From Bacteroidia bacterium (lineage in GTDB: Bacteria; Bacteroidota; Bacteroidia; Cytophagales; Flammeovirgaceae), in assembly GCA_030425505.1 (NCBI GenBank), contig JAUIAB010000014.1:1-64000 (forward strand): a stretch of 64,000 bases of DNA. Reading direction: 5' to 3'. Under the pieces are notes generated by a model, which had not been told where the DNA came from, did no database searches, and was given only the letters and a program-made list of their open reading frames with translations. A program made the position numbers and the translations under genes. Of the stretch, positions 9,232 to 16,622 are shown piece by piece (position 1 is the stretch's first letter; each line of letters begins with the position of its first letter).

Positions 9232-10374
9232 ATGAACTTCCAATTAACAGAAGAACAACAAGCAGTAAGAGATGCAGCTAGAGAATTTGCAAATAGCGAA
9301 CTACTCCCTGGTGTAATAGAAAGAGATGACAAACAAGTGTTCCCTACGGAGCAAGTTAAAAAGATGGGAGAGCTAGGTTTTCTAGGAATGATGGTTGACC
9401 CTAAGTACAACGGAGGAGGAATGGACACTATCTCTTACGTACTTGCAATGGAAGAAATATCAAAAATAGATGCTTCTGCTTCTGTGGTTATGTCTGTGAA
9501 TAACTCATTGGTTTGCTGGGGATTGGAAAAATATGGAACAGAAGAGCAAAAAGAGAAATACCTCAAAAGACTAGCTACAGGAGAAATAATTGGGGCATTC
9601 TGCCTTTCAGAACCCGAGGCTGGTAGCGACGCTACCTCTCAAAGAACTACTGCAGAAGATAAAGGCGATTATTATCTATTGAATGGAAATAAAAACTGGA
9701 TAACGAACGGTAACACTGCCTCTATTTATCTGGTAATGGCTCAAACCGATAGAGAAAAAGGACATAAAGGTATCAACTGCCTGATAGTAGAAAAAGGGAT
9801 GGATGGCTTTGTTGTTGGCAAAAAAGAAGATAAGCTGGGAATTAGAGGCTCAGACACACACTCTTTAAGCTTTACTGATGTAAAAGTACCCAAAGAAAAT
9901 AGAGTAGGAGAAGATGGCTTTGGATTCAACTTTGCCATGGCAACACTAAATGGAGGAAGAATAGGAATTGCCTCTCAAGCTTTAGGAATTGCTTCTGGAG
10001 CTTACGAATTAGCATTAAAATATTCTAAAGAAAGAAAAGCTTTTGGTAAGGAAATATCCAAACACCAAGCAATAGCTTTCAAACTAGCCGATATGGCAGT
10101 AAAGGTAGAAAATGCTCGTTTACTTTGCCTTAAAGCTGCGTGGATGAAAGATCAGAAAATGGAGTTTTCCGAACAAAGTGCTATGGCGAAACTGTATGCC
10201 TCTGAAGTAGCTATGGATATAACCATAGAAGCAGTACAAGTCCATGGGGGATATGGTTATGTAAAAGAATACCATGTGGAAAGGCTCATGAGGGATGCTA
10301 AGATAACTCAGATCTATGAGGGTACTTCAGAAATACAAAAAGTAGTCATTTCCAGAAGTATATTGAAGGGATAA
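9232..10374 (+). CDS. Acyl-CoA dehydrogenase
   Basis: A 380-residue FAD flavoenzyme that introduces a trans-2 double bond into acyl-CoA, passing electrons to electron-transfer flavoprotein (fatty acid or branched-chain amino acid breakdown). Evidence: MNFQLTEEQQAVRDAAREFA at the N-terminus, the FAD/substrate motif FCLSEPEAGSDA, TNGNTASIYLVMAQTD, the RKAFGKEISKHQAIAF segment and the QIYEGTSEIQ motif whose Glu is the expected catalytic base of short- and medium-chain members. Length is typical. Its stop TAA directly abuts the ATG of prmA, so the two genes are translationally linked. Chain-length preference is not determined. Confidence 0.9.
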   Translation: MNFQLTEEQQAVRDAAREFANSELLPGVIERDDKQVFPTEQVKKMGELGFLGMMVDPKYNGGGMDTISYVLAMEEISKIDASASVVMSVNNSLVCWGLEKYGTEEQKEKYLKRLATGEIIGAFCLSEPEAGSDATSQRTTAEDKGDYYLLNGNKNWITNGNTASIYLVMAQTDREKGHKGINCLIVEKGMDGFVVGKKEDKLGIRGSDTHSLSFTDVKVPKENRVGEDGFGFNFAMATLNGGRIGIASQALGIASGAYELALKYSKERKAFGKEISKHQAIAFKLADMAVKVENARLLCLKAAWMKDQKMEFSEQSAMAKLYASEVAMDITIEAVQVHGGYGYVKEYHVERLMRDAKITQIYEGTSEIQKVVISRSILKG

Positions 10375-11205
10375 ATGGCATTTGTTAAGCTAAATGTAAA
10401 ATGCCCAGAAGAGCTTAAAGAAATTCTTTTTGCAGAATTATCTGATCTTGGGTTTGACTCTTTCATTGAAACAGACAGTGGGTTTGAGGGATCTATTTTA
10501 GAAGAAGATTATTTGGATGAACCTCTAGAAAACACGCTCTCCCCCTACCTTTCTCGTATTTCCTTTGAAAAAGAAGTAGTTGCAGATCAAAACTGGAACG
10601 AAAAGTGGGAAAGCAACTATCCTTACATCATAGTTGATAATACTTGTGCTATAAGAGCTAGCTTTCATCCATCTTTTTCACATCTACCCTATGAGGTAAT
10701 CATTAACCCTAAAATGTCTTTTGGTACAGGGCATCATCCCACCACATTACTTATGCTTCAAGAGCTACTGAAGTTAGACTTGAAAGATAAAACAGTTTTT
10801 GATATAGGTTGTGGCACTGGAATCTTAGCTATTCTGGCAAAAAAGAAAGGTGCTTTAGTTGTTTGGGCTTGTGATATCGAAGAGTGGGCTTTTGAAAACA
10901 CAAAAGAAAATTGCTCTCTTAATAAAGCAGAAAACATTCAAATATTTAAAGGAACAGTATCCAAACTCCCAAAAAAAGATCTGAAATTTGATATTATTCT
11001 TGCCAATATCAATAGAAATGTTCTTCTAGAAGAGATTCAGAATTATTACAATCTACTTTCACCTGAGGGGAAGCTAATTTTAAGTGGGTTTTATACGGAA
11101 GATAACCCCATTATTGCCAATACTGCAACTAAGCTAGAGCTAAATAATTTTTTAAGCTTAAATGAAAAAAACTGGAGCTTGCTAGGATTTGAAAAAAAAA
11201 GTTAG
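10375..11205 (+). CDS. prmA: Ribosomal protein L11 methyltransferase
   Basis: A 276-residue SAM-dependent methyltransferase that trimethylates ribosomal protein L11. The N-terminal L11-recognition region (residues 1-60, acidic) is followed by the Rossmann methyltransferase fold with FGTGHHPTT and motif I (DIGCGTGILAILAKKKGA). ILANINRNVLLEEI near residue 212 corresponds to the N(I/P)-type substrate motif of the family. The ATG follows the acyl-CoA dehydrogenase stop with no spacer. It is slightly shorter than the E. coli enzyme, as usual in Bacteroidota. Confidence 0.9.
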   Translation: MAFVKLNVKCPEELKEILFAELSDLGFDSFIETDSGFEGSILEEDYLDEPLENTLSPYLSRISFEKEVVADQNWNEKWESNYPYIIVDNTCAIRASFHPSFSHLPYEVIINPKMSFGTGHHPTTLLMLQELLKLDLKDKTVFDIGCGTGILAILAKKKGALVVWACDIEEWAFENTKENCSLNKAENIQIFKGTVSKLPKKDLKFDIILANINRNVLLEEIQNYYNLLSPEGKLILSGFYTEDNPIIANTATKLELNNFLSLNEKNWSLLGFEKKS

Positions 11206-11287
11206 TTAATTCAATGCTTATTTTTATTAAATAACAAAGCTTTTTTTATACAACAGCTCGTTTTTTTAACTAAACACAATATAATCT

Positions 11288-12466
11288 ATGAAAATTAATT
11301 ACTTAATCATCACCCTTTTTATGCTTCCAGCGCTAGCTACTTTTAGCCAGTCTAATAAAAAAAAGGAAGCCAAAATTTACCAAAGTGCTGTCCAAAAAAA
11401 CAGCAGCTTACTAGACGATTCTTATTCATCGGTCTACCTGCTCAACCAGTATTTTTATGAAAGAAAAAATGAGACACAAAAAGAGACTGACCAGGCACTA
11501 AGTTATATTTTTGAGCACTTGAAAGGCTCTATGGAACATGCACAAGAGCGTTTAGATAATGTGGAAGCTCTAGAACAACTTCATGACAAAAATGAAGTTC
11601 TAGAAGGAATTGGAAAAAACCTTGATGTGATAGGAGAAGCATTAGCAAGACTTAGCAATGACCCAGGAACATTGACACCCGATGATATTCCATGTTTAGA
11701 CTGCTCGGATGATGACGATGATGGAGACAGTTGGTTTCAAAGGGTTATGAATGCAGTAAATGAAATTATAGATGCTGCAACTGATACAGAATTGCATGAC
11801 AACTCTGTTAATGCTGTAAACGGTTTATTTGGTGGAGGCAATAATAATGGAGGGGGTGATGATGATGACTCTCGACCAGCTCCAGATGATGCTGGCAGTG
11901 GAGGTGGAGGTAACCCTGGTGACTTGGGAGATATCCCAGATGACTGCATTGAATGTGACGATAGAAATGAAAGCGAGCAAGAAGAAAACTGCTCCGACTG
12001 CGATATTGAAGAAGTAATAGAGGAGTGCATAGAATGTGATGAAAGAAACGAGAACCAACATCAAGACTGTGTTGACTGCCCTGAGTTAAACCCTGATGAT
12101 ATTGTTTGTATTGCCTGCTCTGACTTTGAAGCTGCCGGTATCATTGCAAAAAGAGTAAGCAGTACCCTTAAAAACTTTGTAAAAGCAGTTAATAAAGAAG
12201 TGGAGACTCCAAGAGCATGGCAAAATGCTCCTAACCCTGCAGCAGATTACACCAGTGTACAAATGTATGCACCGAGAACTGCTAAAAATGTAACCGCAAG
12301 AGTTTTCAGTCAGTTTGGAGAAACAGTAGATAAAATAACTGTAACGAGTAGAGGTGTAGCTAACTTTGAGCTACCTACCAAATCTCTTGAAAATGGAATT
12401 TATCTATATAAAATCGAAGCGGATGGAATCGAATCGGAAACAGTAAAAATGCAAGTAGAAGATTAA
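11288..12466 (+). CDS. Cysteine-rich T9SS-secreted protein
   Basis: A 392-residue secreted protein. Signal peptide 1-20 (ends TFSQ), then a helical region (about 25-130) with many charged residues. The middle holds acidic and glycine-rich linkers plus a run of CxxC-type units: CLDCSDD, CIECDDRNE, CSDCDIEE, CIECDERNE, CVDCPEL and CIACSDF. The last 80 residues form a T9SS sorting domain (NAPNPAADYTSVQM...LENGIYLYKIEADG). The paired cysteines next to acidic stretches could bind metal or form disulphides outside the cell; nothing identifies a ligand. It is convergent with the UbiA-like gene. Function unknown. Confidence 0.75.
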   Translation: MKINYLIITLFMLPALATFSQSNKKKEAKIYQSAVQKNSSLLDDSYSSVYLLNQYFYERKNETQKETDQALSYIFEHLKGSMEHAQERLDNVEALEQLHDKNEVLEGIGKNLDVIGEALARLSNDPGTLTPDDIPCLDCSDDDDDGDSWFQRVMNAVNEIIDAATDTELHDNSVNAVNGLFGGGNNNGGGDDDDSRPAPDDAGSGGGGNPGDLGDIPDDCIECDDRNESEQEENCSDCDIEEVIEECIECDERNENQHQDCVDCPELNPDDIVCIACSDFEAAGIIAKRVSSTLKNFVKAVNKEVETPRAWQNAPNPAADYTSVQMYAPRTAKNVTARVFSQFGETVDKITVTSRGVANFELPTKSLENGIYLYKIEADGIESETVKMQVED

Positions 12467-12554
12467 CCCGAATAGTTCGGGACTTAATTTAATGGGAACG
12501 GATAACTCATTGATAAAAAAGTAACGATTTCCTCCATGAATAATGTAGGCTAAA
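12467..12554. repeat. Repeat R3, copy 1
   Basis: Begins at the stop codon of the preceding gene with the hairpin CCCGAATAGTTCGGG (6-bp stem) and continues through ATTTAATGGGAACGGATAAC to CATGAATAATGTAGGCTAA. The same order of blocks recurs at 34660-34849 (interrupted by an insert), and the first 25 bases recur at about 48587. It is noncoding. Confidence 0.6.
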
Positions 12555-12575
12555 ATTATTTTAACTCTCTACACC

Positions 12576-12617
12576 AAAAAGCTCTGCTAATTACTTCCTT
12601 TAGCAGGGCTTTTTTTA
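12576..12617. terminator. Bidirectional terminator between convergent genes
   Basis: AAAAAGCTCTGCTAA pairs with TTTAGCAGGGCTTTTT around a loop of about 8 bases (one G-T pair), with a T-run on the plus strand and the matching A-run on the other side. It separates the cysteine-rich T9SS gene (plus) from the UbiA-like gene (minus) and overlaps the latter's stop codon. Confidence 0.75.
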
Positions 12618-13466
12618 TCCTATAAGAATTAAGCCTGGAATCAAAAAAACCCCATCTGCCAAATAGCGATAAACCTCTCTTTCACTCAGCCTTTCTCTGA
12701 AATAAAATACTATTTGAAGTGCAAGTCCCATCGATACAATAATTATCCACAAACTCAATTTAGGAATACTTAAGAAGAACATTATTGCAATTACTAAAAA
12801 CCATAAGAAAAACACTACAGCAAAAAGCACTTTCGCTTTTTGAGGAGTTTTTAAAACTATTGATTTAAAGCCCATACTTCTATCCTGAGAACTTTCCACC
12901 AAAGAGAAAAGAATTAAGTTTTGAAGCGCCAATAGGAAGAAACTAATAAAAAGAAACAGGCTTCTATATGCAAAAAAATCTGTGCCCCCTATCCAGGAAG
13001 GTATAAATAGACTAATAGAATAAACCAAAGCAATTAGCATTTCTTTGAGAGGATAAATTTGATTACCAAACAACAAAATCAAACCAGTAATAAAAAATAC
13101 TAATACTCCCCATTTTATCACTAAAAGACTTACACTACTCAGCAAAGTTAGAGATAGTAATGCTACTAGCAGGGTTAAAATAAATAAGTGATCAAAATAC
13201 TTTTGAAAAAATAAATGTCTTTTCGTTTGAGGCACAGATTGTATCCTTATTGCATCTATCAGCCGGTCTGCATTATAAATAACCCAGGTAGAAGTAGCTA
13301 GCAGCATAAGTACCCATTGATCTACATTTTTCTCAAGATATACACCTACGAAATGTGCACTACAATAGACACCAAAAGCTACATCTAAGTTTAGAAGATG
13401 AAAGCAAGAGTATGTTTTTTCTAATACTGCTACTGCAGGTTTGAATATTTTATGAATACTCTTAAT
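12615..13466 (-). CDS. UbiA-family prenyltransferase-like membrane protein, start unresolved
   Basis: An integral membrane protein with about seven to eight hydrophobic segments. WVIYNADRLIDAI fits the first Asp-rich motif (NxxxD) of UbiA prenyltransferases, which attach isoprenoid chains to aromatic acceptors; LADGVFLIPG near the C-terminus is in the place of the second, but weaker. The first ATG is at 13307, yet the frame stays open to the stop at 13491-13493 and the extra residues (VAVLEKTYSCFHLLNLDVAFGV) supply the missing first membrane helix. No ATG, GTG or TTG occurs in that extension. The given end is an ATT codon, one of several possible non-standard starts (ATA at 13478 or 13481 also fit). 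It directly follows porD on the same strand. The substrate is unknown. Confidence 0.6.
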   Translation of the reverse strand: MKSIHKIFKPAVAVLEKTYSCFHLLNLDVAFGVYCSAHFVGVYLEKNVDQWVLMLLATSTWVIYNADRLIDAIRIQSVPQTKRHLFFQKYFDHLFILTLLVALLSLTLLSSVSLLVIKWGVLVFFITGLILLFGNQIYPLKEMLIALVYSISLFIPSWIGGTDFFAYRSLFLFISFFLLALQNLILFSLVESSQDRSMGFKSIVLKTPQKAKVLFAVVFFLWFLVIAIMFFLSIPKLSLWIIIVSMGLALQIVFYFRERLSEREVYRYLADGVFLIPGLILIG

Positions 13467-13496
13467 TGTTACTTGTATTATTAAGCGATGTTAAAA

Positions 13497-14432
13497 TTAA
13501 GGTTGGCTAATCGCTTTTCTATATTGATCCGCATTAGTAGGGTCTATTCGAATTAATAGCTCCAAAGCATCTGTCCCAACCTGTTTATCACCAAAAGAAT
13601 ACATATTGAGCAGTTCACTAGATTTGGTGTCTAAAAAAGAGCTTATTGTCACTGAAAAAGGAACAATCTTTTGTACGTTTTCAATTTTCTGAAGAGCACT
13701 ATAGATGCTTTGCCTTGCTTCTTTTGGTTTATCTTCAATCAAATCTAGCCCTAGCCTGTGGTACTCGTACATCGCCTCTCTGAAAGGCACAAACTGCCCA
13801 CTATTCAAATTATCAATCAACCAATAACGATCTCTAGTATCGCTTTTTCCTCCAATACTACCCCAGCCAGGACCATTATTAGCCTGCGCATTATTCAAAA
13901 TATTTAAAGCTCTCTCATAGTAAGGGGTTCCTCCAAGCTTACTGAAACTATCGTAGTCCAAGCCTAAAATTATATAGGAAAAGTATGCTAAAAGTGATGT
14001 TAACTCCGTAGAATAAGTATTCTCAGAGAATATCAGCGGATCATTAATATTGTATTCAAACTGCCATTTTCTATCAAAAAAGTTCAAAAGAGTAGTCTCG
14101 TAATCTGTTCCATAAGTAGGTCTAAGGCTCTGAACCTGAGCAGTTCCTCTAATATTATTTATTGTAGACTCTCCATCTAGTATTATAGAAAGGTTGCATC
14201 GAATTTTCTCATTCTCACCAAACTCGTCTTCTGTCCAAGTTTGAGTATTTAAAAACTGCTGAATGCCTGTCTGCAATTTTTGAAAAACCTGCTTCTCCTG
14301 GCTATTTACTTTTTCGCTATTTATCTGAACATCCCAAATAAGCTCCTGAGCATTTATAGCATTTGTGAAAATAAAAAAAGCTATCGCTAATAAAATAACT
14401 CTCTCAATACCATTAATATTTTTCTTCTTCAT
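13497..14432 (-). CDS. porD: DUF4835 family protein (PorD-type T9SS protein)
   Basis: A 311-residue secreted protein with signal peptide 1-28 (ends INAQ). The mature part starts ELIWDVQINSEKVN and contains DRKWQFEYNINDPLIFSENT, TSLLAYFSYIILGLDYDSF and DRYWLIDNLNSGQF, which are hallmarks I recognise from the DUF4835 family. Members are annotated as type IX secretion protein PorD, but the exact role is poorly known. Other T9SS genes in the window (porX, a PorP-like gene, several cargo genes) agree with that. Its leader is a copy of repeat R1, which begins only 11 bp upstream of the ATG. Confidence 0.75.
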   Translation of the reverse strand: MKKKNINGIERVILLAIAFFIFTNAINAQELIWDVQINSEKVNSQEKQVFQKLQTGIQQFLNTQTWTEDEFGENEKIRCNLSIILDGESTINNIRGTAQVQSLRPTYGTDYETTLLNFFDRKWQFEYNINDPLIFSENTYSTELTSLLAYFSYIILGLDYDSFSKLGGTPYYERALNILNNAQANNGPGWGSIGGKSDTRDRYWLIDNLNSGQFVPFREAMYEYHRLGLDLIEDKPKEARQSIYSALQKIENVQKIVPFSVTISSFLDTKSSELLNMYSFGDKQVGTDALELLIRIDPTNADQYRKAISQP

Positions 14433-14443
14433 ATGTTCAAAAT

Positions 14444-14527
14444 TTGTGACCTGTCTAGTTTATTTGGAACACATCTTAATCATTGCTTCGTGTGCGCCTC
14501 AATTAAATTAGACAGGGTCTGTTTCAT
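14444..14527 (-). repeat. Repeat R1, copy 1
   Basis: An 84-bp element directly upstream of porD. It shares the blocks TTGTGACC, CTAGTTT.TTTGG, ACATCTTAATCATTGCTTCG, GCCTCAATT and GTCTGTTTCAT with copies at 24200, 41997 and 60014. The ends are imperfect inverted repeats (GACCTGTCTAGTTT near AAATTAGACAGGGTC), best preserved in this copy. It is part of the transcribed leader or promoter of porD. Confidence 0.75.
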
Positions 14528-14621
14528 CATTCTAATACCTTAACACGCTTTCAATGCCATTTCATTCTGTTTTTGAATGTAACTTTGAAAGTTTTTTGAT
14601 AAAAATACAATCCATTTTATT

Positions 14622-15275
14622 TTGGCAAGACAGAAATTAAAAAAATTCGCTGATAATAAGTCAAGAACTAACATATTAGAACCAGATAAACCTCTGTATG
14701 ATACTATCAAAGGTAACTGGAATTCTTTTTTTGAGAACCAAAATGATTTGGTGCTAGAGCTTGCCTGTGGAAGAGGAGAGTATAGTACTGGGCTAGCTCC
14801 TTTTTTTCCTGAAAAGAACTTTATTGGCATCGATGTAAAGGGAGATCGCTTGTGGTTTGGGAGTAATGTTGCAATAGAACAAAACCTTAAAAATGTTGCT
14901 TTTCTGAGAGGTGAGATTTTGCAGCTAGAGAAGTTTTTTGAAGTAGAGGAAGTCTCTGAAATATGGATTACATTCCCCGATCCCAGACCAAAAATCAGAG
15001 ACGAAAAAAGAAGGGTAACCCACTCAAGGTTTCTAAATCTGTATAAAAAACTCCTCAAAAAAAATGGTTTAATTCATTTAAAAACAGATAATAAGCCTCT
15101 TTTTGACTTTACACTGGATGTTTTAAAAGATTACAAAATCAAAGATTTAGTTTACACGCACGACCTGTACTCCTCCCCTCTTCTTGAAGAACATTTTGGC
15201 ATTCAAACCAAATACGAAAAGAAGTTTATGAAAGAAGGCTTTACCATTAACTATTTAAAGTTTAGATTTGAGTAA
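14622..15275 (+). CDS. trmB: tRNA (guanine-N7-)-methyltransferase
   Basis: A 217-residue SAM-dependent enzyme that makes m7G46 in the variable loop of tRNAs. Motifs: SAM site LELACGRGEYSTGLA, NFIGIDVKGDRLW, the family-defining ITFPDPRPK and RRVTHSRFL, and LIHLKTDN. The start is TTG at 14622: the next residues (ARQKLKKFADNK) align with the conserved N-terminus of the family (GRNKL..FAEN) and no ATG is available. A TAACTTTG box at 14580-14587 resembles the -7 element, though no clear -33 TTG is present. It is divergent from porD. Confidence 0.9.
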   Translation: MARQKLKKFADNKSRTNILEPDKPLYDTIKGNWNSFFENQNDLVLELACGRGEYSTGLAPFFPEKNFIGIDVKGDRLWFGSNVAIEQNLKNVAFLRGEILQLEKFFEVEEVSEIWITFPDPRPKIRDEKRRVTHSRFLNLYKKLLKKNGLIHLKTDNKPLFDFTLDVLKDYKIKDLVYTHDLYSSPLLEEHFGIQTKYEKKFMKEGFTINYLKFRFE

Positions 15276-15383
15276 ATTCTTTACAAAAGTTTGAGGTTAT
15301 TTTTACATAAGATGCATTAATAAAATGATGGAGAAAATCTAAAAAAGTCCTGGCAACGTTATATTTATATAAATATTCTTAGC

Positions 15384-15548
15384 ATGGTAACTATAATAAA
15401 AAAAGAATTTAACAAAGAAGTTATAGATAAGCTTTTAAAAAAAGCTTTAAAAACTAAAGGAGTAGATACTTTAAAATACTGTGGTGTTATCACATTAAAG
15501 CAAGACCCTTTTACAATACAAAAAAAGTTAAGAGATGAATGGGAATAG
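15384..15548 (+). CDS. Small antitoxin-like protein next to PIN remnant
   Basis: A 54-residue ORF (MVTIIKKEFNKEVIDKLLKK...DPFTIQKKLRDEWE). The C-terminal pattern DP..IQKKLRDEWE is what I know from small Bacteroidota antitoxins encoded just before PIN-domain toxins. The stop overlaps the ATG of the downstream PIN remnant by 14 bases, the usual coupling of such pairs. The frame is intact although its toxin is broken, so it may be a relic. It lies outside the range of usual ORF callers because of its size. Confidence 0.6.
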   Translation: MVTIIKKEFNKEVIDKLLKKALKTKGVDTLKYCGVITLKQDPFTIQKKLRDEWE

Positions 15549-15693
15549 CATTTTGCTAGATACAAATATTGTTCTCTAGCGAAAAGTTAAATTACCTGAT
15601 AACATTATCCTAGCTACTTCTAAATACCTAAATATTCCTGTGATTAGTGCCGACATTACTTTTAGTAAAATTGATAAAGTAGATGTAATCTAA
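15535..15693 (+). pseudogene. PIN-domain toxin remnant with large internal deletion
   Basis: The ATG at 15535 opens MNGNSILLDTNIVL, the classic N-terminus of PIN RNases (first catalytic Asp in LDTN), then hits TAG at 15577. In the same frame right after it comes KVKLPDNIILATSKYLNIPVISADITFSKIDKVDVI, the C-terminal end of a PIN domain (LPD..IAATA...P.ITAD..F). About 75-80 codons of the middle are missing, including most catalytic acids. So this is a VapC-like ribonuclease gene inactivated by deletion, next to an intact antitoxin frame. Confidence 0.75.
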
Positions 15694-15793
15694 TTACGAT
15701 AAAGAATAGATACCTCTAAGTTGGAGCACCCAAAACAAAACAAGTATATTTAACGTCTTCAATAGTTAGGAGTAAATTTATCTCCTAGTTGTA

Positions 15794-16339
15794 ATGAGAA
15801 ATAAAACGGCAGCAGCAATACTAATCATTGGTTTTATGGTACTCTTTTCAAGTACCTACTTCTGCTTATATTATAAAAAAAGCCAGGTAAAAAAATCTGT
15901 AGAAGTACTCATTGCCAAAGGTATTGATGAGGAAAATCTTGTTTTATTAACATTTACAGAAAAAGAAGCTAAATCTAAACTGAACTGGATTCACTCTAAA
16001 GAATTTAGATACAACAATGACTTATATGATATTGTTAGTTCAGAAACTATAGATGACATAACTTATTACTGGTGTTGGAAAGACACAAAGGAAAAAAAAA
16101 TTGAGGATCAGCTCAAAGAAGTTTTAGCGCGAGTTCTGGGTAATGATCTTCAAAATAAAGATGCACAAAAAAACTTAGCGAAATTTTATAAATCACTTTT
16201 TTTTAAAGAGGTGAAACAAAGCTTGCTAAAAAGCAGCTCTTCCACCCAAGACTTGAATATTGTATTTTATCTGCAAGACGTAAACTTGCCTTGCCTTTAT
16301 TCTAATGCTCCTCCTACTCCTCCCCCACAGTATATCTGA
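15794..16339 (+). CDS. Hypothetical membrane-anchored protein paired with TonB receptor
   Basis: A 181-residue protein with one N-terminal membrane segment (residues 7-28, AAAILIIGFMVLFSSTYFCLYY). The periplasmic part includes LNWIHSKEFRYNNDLYDIVSSE and TYYWCWKDTKEKKIEDQL, then a helical region and a proline-rich end (PPTPPPQYI). I recall similar small proteins ahead of TonB-dependent receptors in Bacteroidota but know no function for them. Here the receptor gene begins 283 bp downstream on the same strand. A role in metal or haem handling is conceivable but not shown by any motif. Confidence 0.6.
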   Translation: MRNKTAAAILIIGFMVLFSSTYFCLYYKKSQVKKSVEVLIAKGIDEENLVLLTFTEKEAKSKLNWIHSKEFRYNNDLYDIVSSETIDDITYYWCWKDTKEKKIEDQLKEVLARVLGNDLQNKDAQKNLAKFYKSLFFKEVKQSLLKSSSSTQDLNIVFYLQDVNLPCLYSNAPPTPPPQYI

Positions 16340-16622
16340 TTAAAGTATCCACTTAATCTTGAAATAATCTGCACTATTACTTAGAAAGCTTTTTAGTAAC
16401 TCTGGACTCAATCCAGAATCTAAAAGACTGCGGTCACTAGCTCACAATTACAATGATGGATGTGAGTTTTTATAAAAGCAATCTTTTCCAGTTGCATTAT
16501 ATGTAATCCATGAGATTATTTCAAGATATGCATCAAGTAGGTTGATACTTAAAAACTCCACTTATTCTTTTTAAGAATAAACAAAAAAACCTTTTTAAAT
16601 AAAACCAAAATTTAATATCACA

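Noticed and set aside
11737-12064. Several long frames on both strands across the cysteine-rich gene
   Set aside because: They are shadows caused by the biased Asp/Glu/Gly/Cys codons of the real gene.
14470-14527. Mini-ORF (MKQTMSDLKLR-type) in R1 as a leader peptide
   Set aside because: Copies 1 and 4 carry indels that break the frame, so coding conservation is not supported by these four copies alone.
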